The notes beneath the pieces were generated by a model. It was not told the DNA's origin. It saw only the letters and a list, made by a program, of their open reading frames with translations, and searched no databases. A program made the position numbers and the translations under genes. Of a stretch of DNA of 64,000 nucleotides, positions 1 through 8,922 are shown piece by piece. Each line of letters starts with the position of its first letter. Positions within the stretch are counted from its first letter, which is position 1. The DNA is taken from contig UQEU01000001.1 of assembly GCA_900540085.1 (NCBI GenBank), forward strand, positions 176,848-240,847. The letters are read 5' to 3'. Origin of the DNA: an uncultured Eubacteriales bacterium (lineage in GTDB: Bacteria > Bacillota > Clostridia > Oscillospirales > Acutalibacteraceae).

Positions 1-1214
1 TAAATATGGCAAACGCCTGTTTCCAAACTTCTGATTGCTTTGAGCAAACTCTCTTCCATTGTTCTGCCGATACTCATTACCTCGCCTGTCGCTTTCATCT
101 GAGTATTGAGCGAGTTATTTGCATCTGAAAACTTATCAAACGGGAAACGGGCAACCTTTGTAACAACATAGTCAAGTGCCGGTTCAAATGATGCAGGCGT
201 GTTGGCAAGTTCTATTTCATCAAGATGAAGTCCGACTGCAATTTTTGCAGAAACTCTTGCTATCGGATAACCTGAAGCCTTTGAAGCGAGTGCTGAAGAA
301 CGGGATACACGAGGGTTAACTTCAATAAGATAATATTGAAAACTGTGCGGGTCAAGTGCAAACTGAACATTACATCCGCCCTCAATTTTGAGTTCTCTTA
401 TTATTTTCAATGCAGAGTCACGAAGCATATGATACTCTTTATTTGTAAGAGTTTGGCTCGGAGCAACAACTATTGAGTCGCCTGTATGAACACCGACAGG
501 GTCGATGTTTTCCATATTACAAATAGTGATTGCCGTATCGTTGGCGTCACGCATTACTTCATATTCAACTTCTTTATAGCCCTTGATGCTCTTTTCTACA
601 AGAACTTGATGAACGGGAGATAAAGCAAGTGCATTTTTAAGCATCTCTCTGCACTCTTCTTCATCGTCGGCAAAGCCGCCGCCTGTACCGCCCAAAGTAT
701 ATGCAGGTCTTAAAACAACGGGATAGCCGATTTCTGCTGCCGCTTTGAGTCCTTCTTCAAGAGTATTTGCAATTTCGGAAGGAAGTACGGGTTCGCCCAA
801 ACTTTCGCAGAGTTCCTTGAAAAGTTCACGGTCTTCTGCTCTTTCAATGCTTTCAAAAGAAGTGCCGAGAATTTCAACCTGACACTCTTGCAAAACACCT
901 TTTTTAGCAAGTTGTACTGCAAGGTTAAGTCCTGTTTGTCCGCCAAGACCCGGAACAATTGCGTCGGGTCTTTCGTGACGGATAATTCTTGCTACATATT
1001 CCAAATTCAAAGGTTCCATATAAACCTTATCGGCTATATCGGTATCTGTCATAATTGTTGCAGGGTTTGAGTTGATAAGTACAACTTCATAGCCCTCTTC
1101 ACGAAGTGCAAGACAAGCCTGTGTTCCTGCATAGTCAAATTCGGCAGCTTGTCCTATTACGATAGGACCTGAGCCTATTACAAGTACTTTATGAATATCT
1201 GTTCTTTTCGGCAC
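1..1214 (-). CDS. carB: Carbamoyl-phosphate synthase large subunit, N-terminal part (runs off the window)
   Basis: Makes carbamoyl phosphate from bicarbonate, ATP and the ammonia delivered by CarA, the first step of pyrimidine and arginine synthesis. About 404 residues are visible; the C-terminal ATP-grasp and regulatory domains lie left of the window. The start is GTG at 1214, directly after the carA stop, with the GGAGG inside the end of carA. The first residues read VPKRTDIHKVLVIGSGPIVI, the family's N-terminal nucleotide-fold signature; YTLGGTGGG and ENIDPVGVHTGDS follow in the ATP-grasp domain. It is the last visible gene of pyrC-carA-carB and is translationally coupled to carA. Confidence 0.96.
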   Translation of the reverse strand, partial: MPKRTDIHKVLVIGSGPIVIGQAAEFDYAGTQACLALREEGYEVVLINSNPATIMTDTDIADKVYMEPLNLEYVARIIRHERPDAIVPGLGGQTGLNLAVQLAKKGVLQECQVEILGTSFESIERAEDRELFKELCESLGEPVLPSEIANTLEEGLKAAAEIGYPVVLRPAYTLGGTGGGFADDEEECREMLKNALALSPVHQVLVEKSIKGYKEVEYEVMRDANDTAITICNMENIDPVGVHTGDSIVVAPSQTLTNKEYHMLRDSALKIIRELKIEGGCNVQFALDPHSFQYYLIEVNPRVSRSSALASKASGYPIARVSAKIAVGLHLDEIELANTPASFEPALDYVVTKVARFPFDKFSDANNSLNTQMKATGEVMSIGRTMEESLLKAIRSLETGVCHI

Positions 1215-2303
1215 TTACGCTTCCTCCTTTTTCATCAAATCAATAAACTTATCAAACAAATACAAACTGTCCTGCGGTCCCGGTGCACTTTCGGGATGGT
1301 ACTGAACGGAGAACATTTTATATTTTTTACACTCTACGCCTTCGGCTGTATTATCAAGCAGATTGATATGAGTAACTTCAAGTTCTGTATCTTCAACAGA
1401 CTTTGCATCTACCGCATAACTGTGGTTTTGAGAAGTAATCTCAATTTTTCCTGTTTGAAGATTTTTAACAGGATGGTTTCCGCCTCTGTGTCCGAATTTC
1501 ATTTTAAATGTTTTTGCACCCATAGCAAGAGAAATCATCTGATGTCCGAGACAAATTCCGAAAATAGGAAGTTTTCCTTTGAGTTTTCTTACTACTTCAA
1601 TAACTGTCTGTACATTTTCAGGGTCTCCGGGTCCGTTTGAAAGGAAAAGACCGTCGGGCTGCATTTTCAAAATTTCTTCTGCCGAAATATTATACGGTAC
1701 AACTGTTACATTGCAGCCTTTTTCATTAAGTTTTCTTACAATATTCAATTTAATACCGCAGTCAATCGCAACAACATCATACTTATGATTAGGTGTTCTT
1801 GAATACCAACGCTTTTTACAGGAAACTCTTGATACCATATCTGTCGGTATTTGATAATTTTTCAATTTTTCAAGTGCTTCCTCTTTTGAAACATCGGCAT
1901 CTGTAATGATGACCTTTTGGCTTCCTTCATCACGGATAATTCTTGTTATTTTTCTTGTATCAACTCCGTAAATACCCGGAATGTTGTACTCGTCCAAAAC
2001 TTCCCCAAGTGTTTTTGTATATCTGAAATTTGACGGAATATCGTTATATTCTCTAACAATAAGTCCACCAATAGTCGGCATCTTTGTTTCATAGTCTTCA
2101 TCTGTCATACCGTAGTTGCCAATCAAAGGATATGTCATACATACCATTTGGTCGGTATAACTCGGGTCTGAAACAATTTCTTGGTAACCTACCATAGATG
2201 TGTTGAAAACAATTTCGTTTATGGCTTCTCGGTTTGAGCCGAAACCGTAACCGTAAAACTCCTGCCCGTTTTCAAGCACAATTTTTTTATTATAAGGCTT
2301 CAT
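1215..2303 (-). CDS. carA: Carbamoyl-phosphate synthase small (glutaminase) subunit
   Basis: Class I glutamine amidotransferase that hydrolyses glutamine and channels ammonia to CarB. The nucleophile loop GICLGHQ lies near residue 250 and the His/Glu pair in QYHPESAPG near the C-terminus, so the triad is intact. About 362 residues, normal for the family. I place the start at ATG 2303 because AGGAG sits 9 nt upstream; the TTG at 2309 is too close to that site. The gene overlaps the end of pyrC by 14 bases and abuts carB, which indicates one transcript and coupled translation. Confidence 0.97.
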   Translation of the reverse strand: MKPYNKKIVLENGQEFYGYGFGSNREAINEIVFNTSMVGYQEIVSDPSYTDQMVCMTYPLIGNYGMTDEDYETKMPTIGGLIVREYNDIPSNFRYTKTLGEVLDEYNIPGIYGVDTRKITRIIRDEGSQKVIITDADVSKEEALEKLKNYQIPTDMVSRVSCKKRWYSRTPNHKYDVVAIDCGIKLNIVRKLNEKGCNVTVVPYNISAEEILKMQPDGLFLSNGPGDPENVQTVIEVVRKLKGKLPIFGICLGHQMISLAMGAKTFKMKFGHRGGNHPVKNLQTGKIEITSQNHSYAVDAKSVEDTELEVTHINLLDNTAEGVECKKYKMFSVQYHPESAPGPQDSLYLFDKFIDLMKKEEA

Positions 2304-3573
2304 AAACAATTTCTCCTCTCAATACAGTTAAAAGGTTTTCACCTTGTAATTTCATATTTTCAAACGGTGTGGAACGCCCTTTGCTCGCAAACTTTTCGGG
2401 TTCAACTGTAAACTGCTTTTCTAAATCTATCAGGCACAAATCGGCTGACTCGCCTTTTTTTATTTCTCCGCCTTTAAGATTGAAAATCTTTCTTGGCGAA
2501 ACGCACATCAACTCAACAAGTCGTTCAAGTGTAATAACACCGTTTCTTACAAGTTTAGTATATAATATAGGAAACGCAGTTTCAAGTCCCACTACACCCA
2601 TTGCACTTTTGGCAAGTCCTCTTGACTTTTCATCTTCACTGTGCGGTGCATGGTCTGTTGCTATTGCATCAATAGTACCGTCTTTAATTCCCTCAATGAG
2701 TGCATCTCTGTCGGCAGATGACCTGAGCGGCGGATTCATTTTAAATCTGCCCTCATCTTTCAAGTCTTCATCGCAAAGCACAAGATAATGCGGTGCAGTT
2801 TCGCAAGTAACATTCACTCCCCTGTTCTTCGCCTCTCGTATGAGTTCAACGCTTTCTTTTGTTGATATATGGCAAACATGGTAGTGACAACCTGTTTTTT
2901 CCGCAAGTTTTAAATCTCTTTTAATAGGTCCCCATTCCGACTCCGAGCAAATACCTTTATGATTATTCTTTTTGCAATACTCTCCGTCGTGAATATATCC
3001 TCCGTGAAGCAAAGAATTATCTTCACAATGTGCAGAAATTACTTTACCGATTTTTGCACATTTTTTCATTGCCTCTTCCATAAGTTCGGCAGTTTGAACA
3101 CCTGTACCGTCATCGGAAAAACCGACAACATCGTTCTTTATTTCATCAAAATTGATAAGTTCACCGACACCAAGCCTGTTTTTAGTTATTGTACCGAACG
3201 GCAAAACATCTATAACAGCATCTTTTTTTATTATATCTGTCTGAACTTTAAGATTTTCCGCACAATCGGGCGTCGGTTTAAGATTGGGCATTGAGCAAAG
3301 CAAAGTATATCCTGCTTTTGCACCTGCCTGTGTACCTGTTTTAATCGTTTCCTTATAAGAAAAACCGGGCTCTCGAAGATGAACATGAACATCTGCAAAA
3401 CCCGGCAACAATAAATATTTACTCTTACAATCAACAATACGATTAATATCTGTTGTATAAATATCAGAAAAGGAAACACTAAGGCCTTCAACAACGGAGC
3501 CTCGTATTAAAACACTCATTTTTTTGAACTCATTGTTTTGATAAACAAGAGCATCTTTAAACAGAACCGTCAT
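2290..3573 (-). CDS. pyrC: Dihydroorotase
   Basis: Zinc-dependent amidohydrolase that closes carbamoyl-aspartate to dihydroorotate in pyrimidine synthesis. The metal-binding motif DVHVHLREPG follows the N-terminal beta-sandwich, and SAHCED, CHIST and AIATDHAPH supply further metal and catalytic residues. About 427 residues, typical of class I dihydroorotases. The ATG at 3573 is preferred over ATG 3582 because AAAGGA lies 8-9 nt before it but directly touches the upstream ATG. First gene of pyrC-carA-carB, with a strong promoter immediately upstream. Confidence 0.96.
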   Translation of the reverse strand: MTVLFKDALVYQNNEFKKMSVLIRGSVVEGLSVSFSDIYTTDINRIVDCKSKYLLLPGFADVHVHLREPGFSYKETIKTGTQAGAKAGYTLLCSMPNLKPTPDCAENLKVQTDIIKKDAVIDVLPFGTITKNRLGVGELINFDEIKNDVVGFSDDGTGVQTAELMEEAMKKCAKIGKVISAHCEDNSLLHGGYIHDGEYCKKNNHKGICSESEWGPIKRDLKLAEKTGCHYHVCHISTKESVELIREAKNRGVNVTCETAPHYLVLCDEDLKDEGRFKMNPPLRSSADRDALIEGIKDGTIDAIATDHAPHSEDEKSRGLAKSAMGVVGLETAFPILYTKLVRNGVITLERLVELMCVSPRKIFNLKGGEIKKGESADLCLIDLEKQFTVEPEKFASKGRSTPFENMKLQGENLLTVLRGEIVYEAL

Positions 3574-3598
3574 AAAACACATTCCTTTCCAACACGGT

Positions 3599-3627
3599 AT
3601 TATAAAGTATTAATATAATAAAGTCAA
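3599..3627 (-). promoter_or_regulatory. Promoter of pyrC-carA-carB
   Basis: TTGACT (3622-3627) and TATAAT (3599-3604) are separated by 17 bases, close to the sigma-A consensus. The predicted transcript would start near 3592, leaving a leader of only about 20 nt. That is too short for a PyrR attenuator. Confidence 0.85.
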
Positions 3628-3791
3628 CAATTATTTTTAATAATTTTTTAAAATGTTTTCTTTAAAAAAATCGGATTAAAATGAGTATTTTTTAATAAGA
3701 ACAAATGTACTAATTTGTAGAATTCTGTCAACACTTTTTTAAAACATTTGTTTTATCGGTACTATTAAAGGTACTCTGTTTGTTATATATA

Positions 3792-3819
3792 TTGATTAAA
3801 TTTTCCCTTTTGCTAAAAT
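3792..3819 (+). promoter_or_regulatory. Promoter of the small membrane protein gene at 3848
   Basis: TTGATT (3792-3797) and TAAAAT (3814-3819) with a 16-base spacer, followed by a strong AAAGGAGG ribosome site at 3833-3840. Together they support a separately expressed short gene. Confidence 0.65.
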
Positions 3820-3847
3820 GAAATTGTAGAGCAAAGGAGGAAAATTT

Positions 3848-4150
3848 ATGAAAAACAAACTTAAAAAATTTATAAAATCTATTTTGCTTTCAATATGTTC
3901 ATTTTCAATAGGATACATCGTTTTCAATATACCCGTTTATCTTTTAGACAACAATTTTTTGCTGATGAAAGTTTCGATTGCACTTGAAGTGATACTGTTC
4001 TCTTCCGTTTTTGTTGCCGTTATTATTATAAAAGAAAACAGACAAAAAAGCAAAGAAAAAGAAATGTTAAGACAGAAAAGACACGAAGAAAGAATTGATA
4101 TGTGCCGAAATTACTATTCAGGCACAAGTTATGTTATTCTTGATAAATAA
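3848..4150 (+). CDS. Small two-helix membrane protein, unknown function
   Basis: A 100-residue protein I do not recognise. Two hydrophobic segments, roughly residues 12-34 and 37-61, are joined by a short loop. A highly charged tail rich in Lys, Arg and Glu follows, probably cytoplasmic. It has its own promoter, a near-perfect Shine-Dalgarno sequence and a terminator shared with the convergent tex gene, so it looks genuinely expressed. It is monocistronic and context gives no clue to its job. Confidence 0.75.
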   Translation: MKNKLKKFIKSILLSICSFSIGYIVFNIPVYLLDNNFLLMKVSIALEVILFSSVFVAVIIIKENRQKSKEKEMLRQKRHEERIDMCRNYYSGTSYVILDK

Positions 4151-4155
4151 ATTTT

Positions 4156-4213
4156 AAAAAAGCAGACAAAGCACTTATTAAGTTTTTTACTTTTTTAAGC
4201 CTTGTCTGCTTTT
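4156..4213. terminator. Bidirectional terminator between the 3848 gene and tex
   Basis: Arms AAAAGCAGACAA (4157-4169) and TTGTCTGCTTT (4202-4213) pair, with A-rich and T-rich flanks on the two sides. It can end both convergent transcripts. Confidence 0.75.
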
Positions 4214-4219
4214 ATTTTG

Positions 4220-6367
4220 TCATTTATTTGGATTTTTCATAGTAAGAGAAATTCGTTTTTTATTAACATCGACAGAAAGCACCCAAACCGTTACAATATC
4301 GCCTACTTTGAGAACATCTGACGGGTGTTTGATGAATCTGTCAGTAATTTGAGAAATATGAACAAGTCCGTCCTGATGAACACCTATATCGACAAAAGCA
4401 CCGAAGTCGATAACATTTCTGACTGTGCCTTTCAGTTCCATACCCTCTTTTAAATCTTCCATACCCATAATATCCGTTCTCAACATCGGAGGAGGCAATT
4501 CATCTCTCGGGTCCCTGCCGGGTTTTTGAATTTCTTTTATAATATCAACAAGTGTCGGCTCTCCGACTCCCAACTCTTTTGCAAGTGCAGATGTTCCGTT
4601 TGTTTTTGCTATGAGCGATATTGCAGAAGTATTGCCGTTTCGTATATCTTCATCGCTGACCGAACAGATATTTAAAAGTTTTTTTGCTACATCATAACTT
4701 TCAGGGTGAACGGCTGTTGAGTCAAGTACATTTTTACTTTCTCGAACACGCAAAAATCCTGCACACTGTTCAAATGCTTTTGGACCGAGTTTTTTTACCT
4801 TTTTAAGTTCAGAGCGTGAAGTAAAGCCCCCGTTTTCTTTTCTAAACTCTACAATATTTTTTGCAACAGCAGTTGAGATACCTGCAACTCTTGAAAGAAG
4901 TTGTGCAGAAGCGGTATTCAAATCTACACCGACAGAGTTTACGCAATCTTCCACAACGCCGTCAAGCGCACCGTTAAGTTCTTTTTGAGGCATATCGTGT
5001 TGATACTGACCTACGCCGATGGCTTTCGGGTCGATTTTAACAAGTTCTGCAAGGGGGTCCTGAAGTCTTCTTGCAATTGAAACGGCAGAACGAAGAGAAA
5101 CATCATACTCGGGAAATTCTTCTGCAGCAAGTTTTGATGCGGAATATACCGAAGCACCTGCTTCACTTACAACCATATATGTGATACCTCTGTCAAGTTC
5201 TTTTATCAAATCAGCGGCAAAAACTTCTGTTTCGTGAGACGCTGTACCGTTGCCGATTGCAAACATTTTTACATTGTATTTTTTAACTAAATCGGTAATT
5301 ATTTTTTTAGCCTGTTCTGTTTTGTTATGCGGCGGTGCACAATAAATTACGGAAGTATCAAGAACATTTCCGTTCTCATCTACAACTGCAACCTTACAGC
5401 CTGTTCTGTAACCCGGATCAAGACCGATTGTAACATTGTTTTTTACAGGAGGCTGCATTAAGAGTTGTCTTGTATTTCCTGCAAAAACTTTAATGGCACT
5501 TTCACTTGCCAAATCTGTAAGTTCATTTCTTATTTCTCTTTCAATACTTGGGAATATAAGTCTTGAATAAGAGTCGTCAATAGCCTCTGCCACAATATCG
5601 GAACATTTGCCCGTACCTTTAATATGAAGTTGTTGTAAAATGGTAATGGCGTTTTCCTTATCAAAATTCAAAGAGACTTTTAAAAATCCTTCTTTTTCCC
5701 CACGATTGAGTGCAAGTACCCTGTGATGAGCAATTTTTGAAACAGGCTCACTGTACTCGGCGTACATTTCATATACACCTAACTCATCTTGTGCCTTTTC
5801 GCTCACAATCACGCCGTTTCGTTTACACGAATAGCGAATTCTCTTCCTGCCGTTTGCGTCATCGGAAACAAATTCTGCAATAATGTCTTTCGCACCGTTG
5901 ATTGCATCCTCAACACTTTCAACTTCTTCATTCAAATATTTTTCTGCTTCATCATATACAGAACCACAGTTTTTTGCCTGCTCATATATAAAGTCTGCCA
6001 AACCCTGCAAGCCTTTTGCTTTTGCAACAGACGCCCTTGTCTTTCTTTTCGGTCTGTATGGTCTGTATATATCTTCTATTTCAGTTAATGTTGCGGCACT
6101 TTCAAGAGCATTTGCCAACTCTTCTGTCATTTGCCCTTGTTCTTCAATAGACGCAAAAACTTTTTGCTTTTGTTCTTCAAGATTTCTTAAATAAGCCAGC
6201 CTATCGTTTATCTCTCTTAATATTTGGTCGTCAAGCGAACCTGTAACTTCTTTTCTGTAACGGGCAATAAACGGAATTGTATTGCCCTCGTCAATCAACT
6301 TAACCGTTGCTTCAAGTTTATTTTGGTTTACTGAAAATTCTTTTGCGATTTGTGAAATAATATCCAT
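4220..6367 (-). CDS. tex: Tex-family S1 RNA-binding protein
   Basis: 715 residues, the usual Tex length. An N-terminal helical region contains IPFIARYRKEVTGSLDD. A YqgF/RNase H-like domain (IGLDPGYRTGCKVAVVD) starts near residue 315, helix-hairpin-helix repeats follow (SRVAGISTAVAKNIV), and a C-terminal S1 domain covers about residues 640-710. Tex is a nucleic-acid-binding protein linked to transcription and RNA processing; its exact role is unsettled. Single gene with its own promoter. The ribosome site AAAGGG lies 7 nt before ATG 6367. Confidence 0.95.
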   Translation of the reverse strand: MDIISQIAKEFSVNQNKLEATVKLIDEGNTIPFIARYRKEVTGSLDDQILREINDRLAYLRNLEEQKQKVFASIEEQGQMTEELANALESAATLTEIEDIYRPYRPKRKTRASVAKAKGLQGLADFIYEQAKNCGSVYDEAEKYLNEEVESVEDAINGAKDIIAEFVSDDANGRKRIRYSCKRNGVIVSEKAQDELGVYEMYAEYSEPVSKIAHHRVLALNRGEKEGFLKVSLNFDKENAITILQQLHIKGTGKCSDIVAEAIDDSYSRLIFPSIEREIRNELTDLASESAIKVFAGNTRQLLMQPPVKNNVTIGLDPGYRTGCKVAVVDENGNVLDTSVIYCAPPHNKTEQAKKIITDLVKKYNVKMFAIGNGTASHETEVFAADLIKELDRGITYMVVSEAGASVYSASKLAAEEFPEYDVSLRSAVSIARRLQDPLAELVKIDPKAIGVGQYQHDMPQKELNGALDGVVEDCVNSVGVDLNTASAQLLSRVAGISTAVAKNIVEFRKENGGFTSRSELKKVKKLGPKAFEQCAGFLRVRESKNVLDSTAVHPESYDVAKKLLNICSVSDEDIRNGNTSAISLIAKTNGTSALAKELGVGEPTLVDIIKEIQKPGRDPRDELPPPMLRTDIMGMEDLKEGMELKGTVRNVIDFGAFVDIGVHQDGLVHISQITDRFIKHPSDVLKVGDIVTVWVLSVDVNKKRISLTMKNPNK

Positions 6368-6396
6368 ATAAAAACCCTTTCTTTATTAACAAATAA

Positions 6397-6425
6397 ATTA
6401 TACAATAATTCTGAAAATGTAGCAA
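6397..6425 (-). promoter_or_regulatory. Promoter of tex
   Basis: TTGCTA (6420-6425) and TATAAT (6397-6402), spacer 17. Confidence 0.7.
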
Positions 6426-6510
6426 GTTTAAAAGAAAATTTAATTAAAGTAAATTTAATTAAAATAAAAATATAGAATTTTTAACAATTATATGGTAAAA
6501 TATAAACATA

Positions 6511-6532
6511 GTACATATTGGGCATATTGTAC
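6511..6532 (+). promoter_or_regulatory. Imperfect dyad in the trxA leader, possible operator
   Basis: Two outward halves, GTACATATT and ATATTGTAC, surround GGGC between an AT-rich promoter region (possible -10 TAAAAT at 6496-6501, no good -35 seen) and the ribosome site. Position suits a repressor site or a leader hairpin. No regulator is identified. Confidence 0.3.
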
Positions 6533-6578
6533 TAAAAAATAACAAGTATTTTAATATACATTAAAGGAGAAAATTATT

Positions 6579-6893
6579 ATGAAACCATTAAATATAAGTA
6601 TAGACAATTTTACAGAGGAAGTTATCAATTCTCAAAGACCCGTTTTAATTGACTTTTGGGCTTCTTGGTGCGGTCCATGCAAAATGCTTGCACCCGTTAT
6701 TGATGAAATTGCAAATGAAAAAGACGACTTTAAATTTGTTAAAATCAATGTTGACGAAGAAGAAGAACTTGCAATGAAATATGATATTAAATCAATACCG
6801 ACTTTAGTTATTATCAAAAACGGTACAGAGGTTAACAGAATTTCAGGATTTATGCCAAAAACAAACATCTTGCAATTTTTAGGAGAAGCATAA
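6579..6893 (+). CDS. trxA: Thioredoxin
   Basis: 104-residue cytosolic disulfide reductase. The redox motif WCGPC is at residues 30-34 and the conserved cis-proline is in SIPTLVI. It donates electrons to ribonucleotide reductase, peroxiredoxins and similar partners and is re-reduced by the TrxB encoded 4 bases downstream. AAAGGAG lies 9-10 nt before the ATG. The two genes form a complete thioredoxin system in one operon. Confidence 0.96.
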   Translation: MKPLNISIDNFTEEVINSQRPVLIDFWASWCGPCKMLAPVIDEIANEKDDFKFVKINVDEEEELAMKYDIKSIPTLVIIKNGTEVNRISGFMPKTNILQFLGEA

Positions 6894-6897
6894 CTGT

Positions 6898-7818
6898 ATG
6901 AGCATATTAAAAAAAGAAATAGTAATCATCGGCGGAGGAACGGCAGGACTGACTGCTGCAATTTATTGCCAGCGTGCAGGTAAGCAAGCACTTGTTTTGG
7001 AAAGCGAATTTTACGGCGGTCAAATCATTAACACTCCCGAAATTGAAAACTACCCTGCCATTGAAAACATTTCGGGTTTTGAATTTGCCATGAATTTAAA
7101 AACTCAGGCAGAAAAGTTAAATGCAGAGTTTTCAAATGAAAAAGTTATAAAAATAGAAGACGGAATACCGAAAAAAGTTTTCACTACTGAAAACACATAC
7201 GAGTGTGACGGCATTATCATAGCAACAGGTGCCTCAAACCGACCGCTTGGATTGGAAAATGAAAAAGATTTTGTCGGCAAAGGTATCTCCTACTGTGCAA
7301 CCTGTGACGGAATGTTTTACAAAAACAAAACAGTTGCTGTTGTCGGAGGAGGAAACACGGCACTTGAAGACGCTTTTTACCTTTCAAACATTTGCGAAAA
7401 AGTTTACCTTGTCCATCGCAGAAATGAATTTCGAGGTGAGCAAACACTTGTAAACAGGCTTAAAGAAAAAGAAAATGTTGTCTTTGTATTGGATTCCGTT
7501 GTAGAAAAATTAAACGGAGAAAACTCAATAGAAAGTATAGATGTTTTGAACAAAATTTCAAATGAAAAGACAACTCTATCGACAGACGGTGTTTTTGTTG
7601 CCATCGGTCAAATACCAAATACTGCCGAATTTAAAAACACAGTCGCAACTGACGATTTCGGATATATAAAAGCAGATGAAAACTGCGAAACAAATATTGA
7701 CGGTGTTTTTGTCGCAGGCGATTGCAGAACAAAAAATGTCAGACAACTTGCAACTGCTGCTGCGGACGGTGCTGTTGCCGCCACAAAAGTTTGCGAATAT
7801 TTAAATTGTAAAATATAA
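6898..7818 (+). CDS. trxB: Thioredoxin reductase (FAD/NAD(P)H)
   Basis: 306 residues. FAD-binding GGGTAG is at residues 12-17, the active-site disulfide CATC at 133-136, the nucleotide-binding GGGNTA at 150-155, and the second FAD motif VAGDCR near residue 275. HRRNEFR in the nucleotide domain is the usual NADPH-selecting pattern. It reduces TrxA with NADPH. ATG 6898 follows an AGGAG site that lies inside the end of trxA. Confidence 0.95.
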   Translation: MSILKKEIVIIGGGTAGLTAAIYCQRAGKQALVLESEFYGGQIINTPEIENYPAIENISGFEFAMNLKTQAEKLNAEFSNEKVIKIEDGIPKKVFTTENTYECDGIIIATGASNRPLGLENEKDFVGKGISYCATCDGMFYKNKTVAVVGGGNTALEDAFYLSNICEKVYLVHRRNEFRGEQTLVNRLKEKENVVFVLDSVVEKLNGENSIESIDVLNKISNEKTTLSTDGVFVAIGQIPNTAEFKNTVATDDFGYIKADENCETNIDGVFVAGDCRTKNVRQLATAAADGAVAATKVCEYLNCKI

Positions 7819-7853
7819 CAAATTTAATCGAAATTTATTGTCTATTAATACCA

Positions 7854-7882
7854 TTGACATTGTTGTTTTTCTGAACTATACT
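7854..7882 (+). promoter_or_regulatory. Promoter of the seven-helix membrane protein gene
   Basis: Perfect -35 TTGACA (7854-7859), spacer 17, and TATACT (7877-7882). The gene is therefore transcribed independently of trxB. Confidence 0.85.
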
Positions 7883-7931
7883 GAGATTGGCATATAGCAA
7901 CTAAAAAATTCAAATTAACGGAGGTGTTATT

Positions 7932-8741
7932 ATGGGAATGGAAGTTGTTGCCCAACGAGTATTCGACCCACTGTATATGTGGCTTGACATCGGATTTCTT
8001 GTAGTTTTCGCAGGTCTTTTACTTTACAAAAAGAAGTATGCAACAGTTATTGTAGGATTGTTGGCAGGTGTTCTTTACCAAATTGTAGATTATGGAATTT
8101 TTCACCTGCTGACCCACTCAAGAAGTATCTCGGAAGGATACAGTCTGTTTTGGGTACTGCTGTGGATGTCAATGAGTTACGGCTTTACCAATTTCGTTTG
8201 GATATGGCTGTGGATTTCAAAAGACAAACATCTTTTTGAATGGACAACACTGATTTTAGGTTGGTGGCTTTGTTGTCCCCTTATTACAAAAACATTTGGT
8301 ACGGGAGAAAATCTAATCACCATCCAAAGAACAACAGGTGCATATCACGGATATATGGCAATCATTCTTTTTGTCGGATATTTAGGAATTATAATTTGGA
8401 ACATATCTCATAAAAAGAGAAAAGAACAAATAAATATGCCGTGGTTACTCGCAATCGGTATTCTTGTACAATTCGGTTGGGAAGCAGGTCTTTTCCTTGG
8501 CGGAATACGAAGTGCAGCACTTGGTTCGGCAGTTGAAAAACTCGCTCCTATGATTATCAATTCACTTCTTGAAACAAATCTCGGAATGCCTTACATCTTC
8601 CTCATTTTCATTGCAGTTTCAATGAAATACACGGAAGACCTAAAAAAAAGAAAGCATCCACTCTCCTTTGTTGACAGAATTATTGAAAATAACAACGAAA
8701 AAGTCAAAAGTGAACAATTCTCCGAATATCTCGGCGAGTAA
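7932..8741 (+). CDS. Polytopic membrane protein, family not recognised
   Basis: 269 residues with about seven hydrophobic segments, dense in Trp and Tyr (for example FVWIWLWIS and LGWWLCCPL). Short charged loops and a charged C-terminal tail of about 40 residues follow the last helix. I recognise no catalytic motif and cannot name the family; transporter, sensor or membrane enzyme all remain possible. A consensus promoter, an AACGGAGGTG ribosome site and a downstream terminator mark it as an expressed single gene. Confidence 0.85.
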   Translation: MGMEVVAQRVFDPLYMWLDIGFLVVFAGLLLYKKKYATVIVGLLAGVLYQIVDYGIFHLLTHSRSISEGYSLFWVLLWMSMSYGFTNFVWIWLWISKDKHLFEWTTLILGWWLCCPLITKTFGTGENLITIQRTTGAYHGYMAIILFVGYLGIIIWNISHKKRKEQINMPWLLAIGILVQFGWEAGLFLGGIRSAALGSAVEKLAPMIINSLLETNLGMPYIFLIFIAVSMKYTEDLKKRKHPLSFVDRIIENNNEKVKSEQFSEYLGE

Positions 8742-8854
8742 TTTTATTCTAAAAAATATTATTTCACAGTGTTTGAAGCACAAAAAGTACCGTAAACAAA
8801 CACACAAACAAATTCACTAAAAACGGCAAAATAATTTACAATTTATATCAAACA

Positions 8855-8897
8855 AAAAGACTGTATTTTCCAAATGGAGAATGCAGTCCTTTTTTAT
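8855..8897. terminator. Terminator between the convergent 7932 gene and the mgl operon
   Basis: AAAAAGACTGTATTTTCC pairs with GGAGAATGCAGTCCTTTTTT across a 4-base loop, with T and A tracts on both sides, so it can serve both strands. Confidence 0.8.
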
Positions 8898-8922
8898 CAT
8901 TTCGTTTTTAAATTTAAAACAA

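Noticed and set aside
1191..1640. Long plus-strand ORF opposite carA
   Set aside because: Cys/Phe-rich shadow of a clear conserved gene on the other strand.
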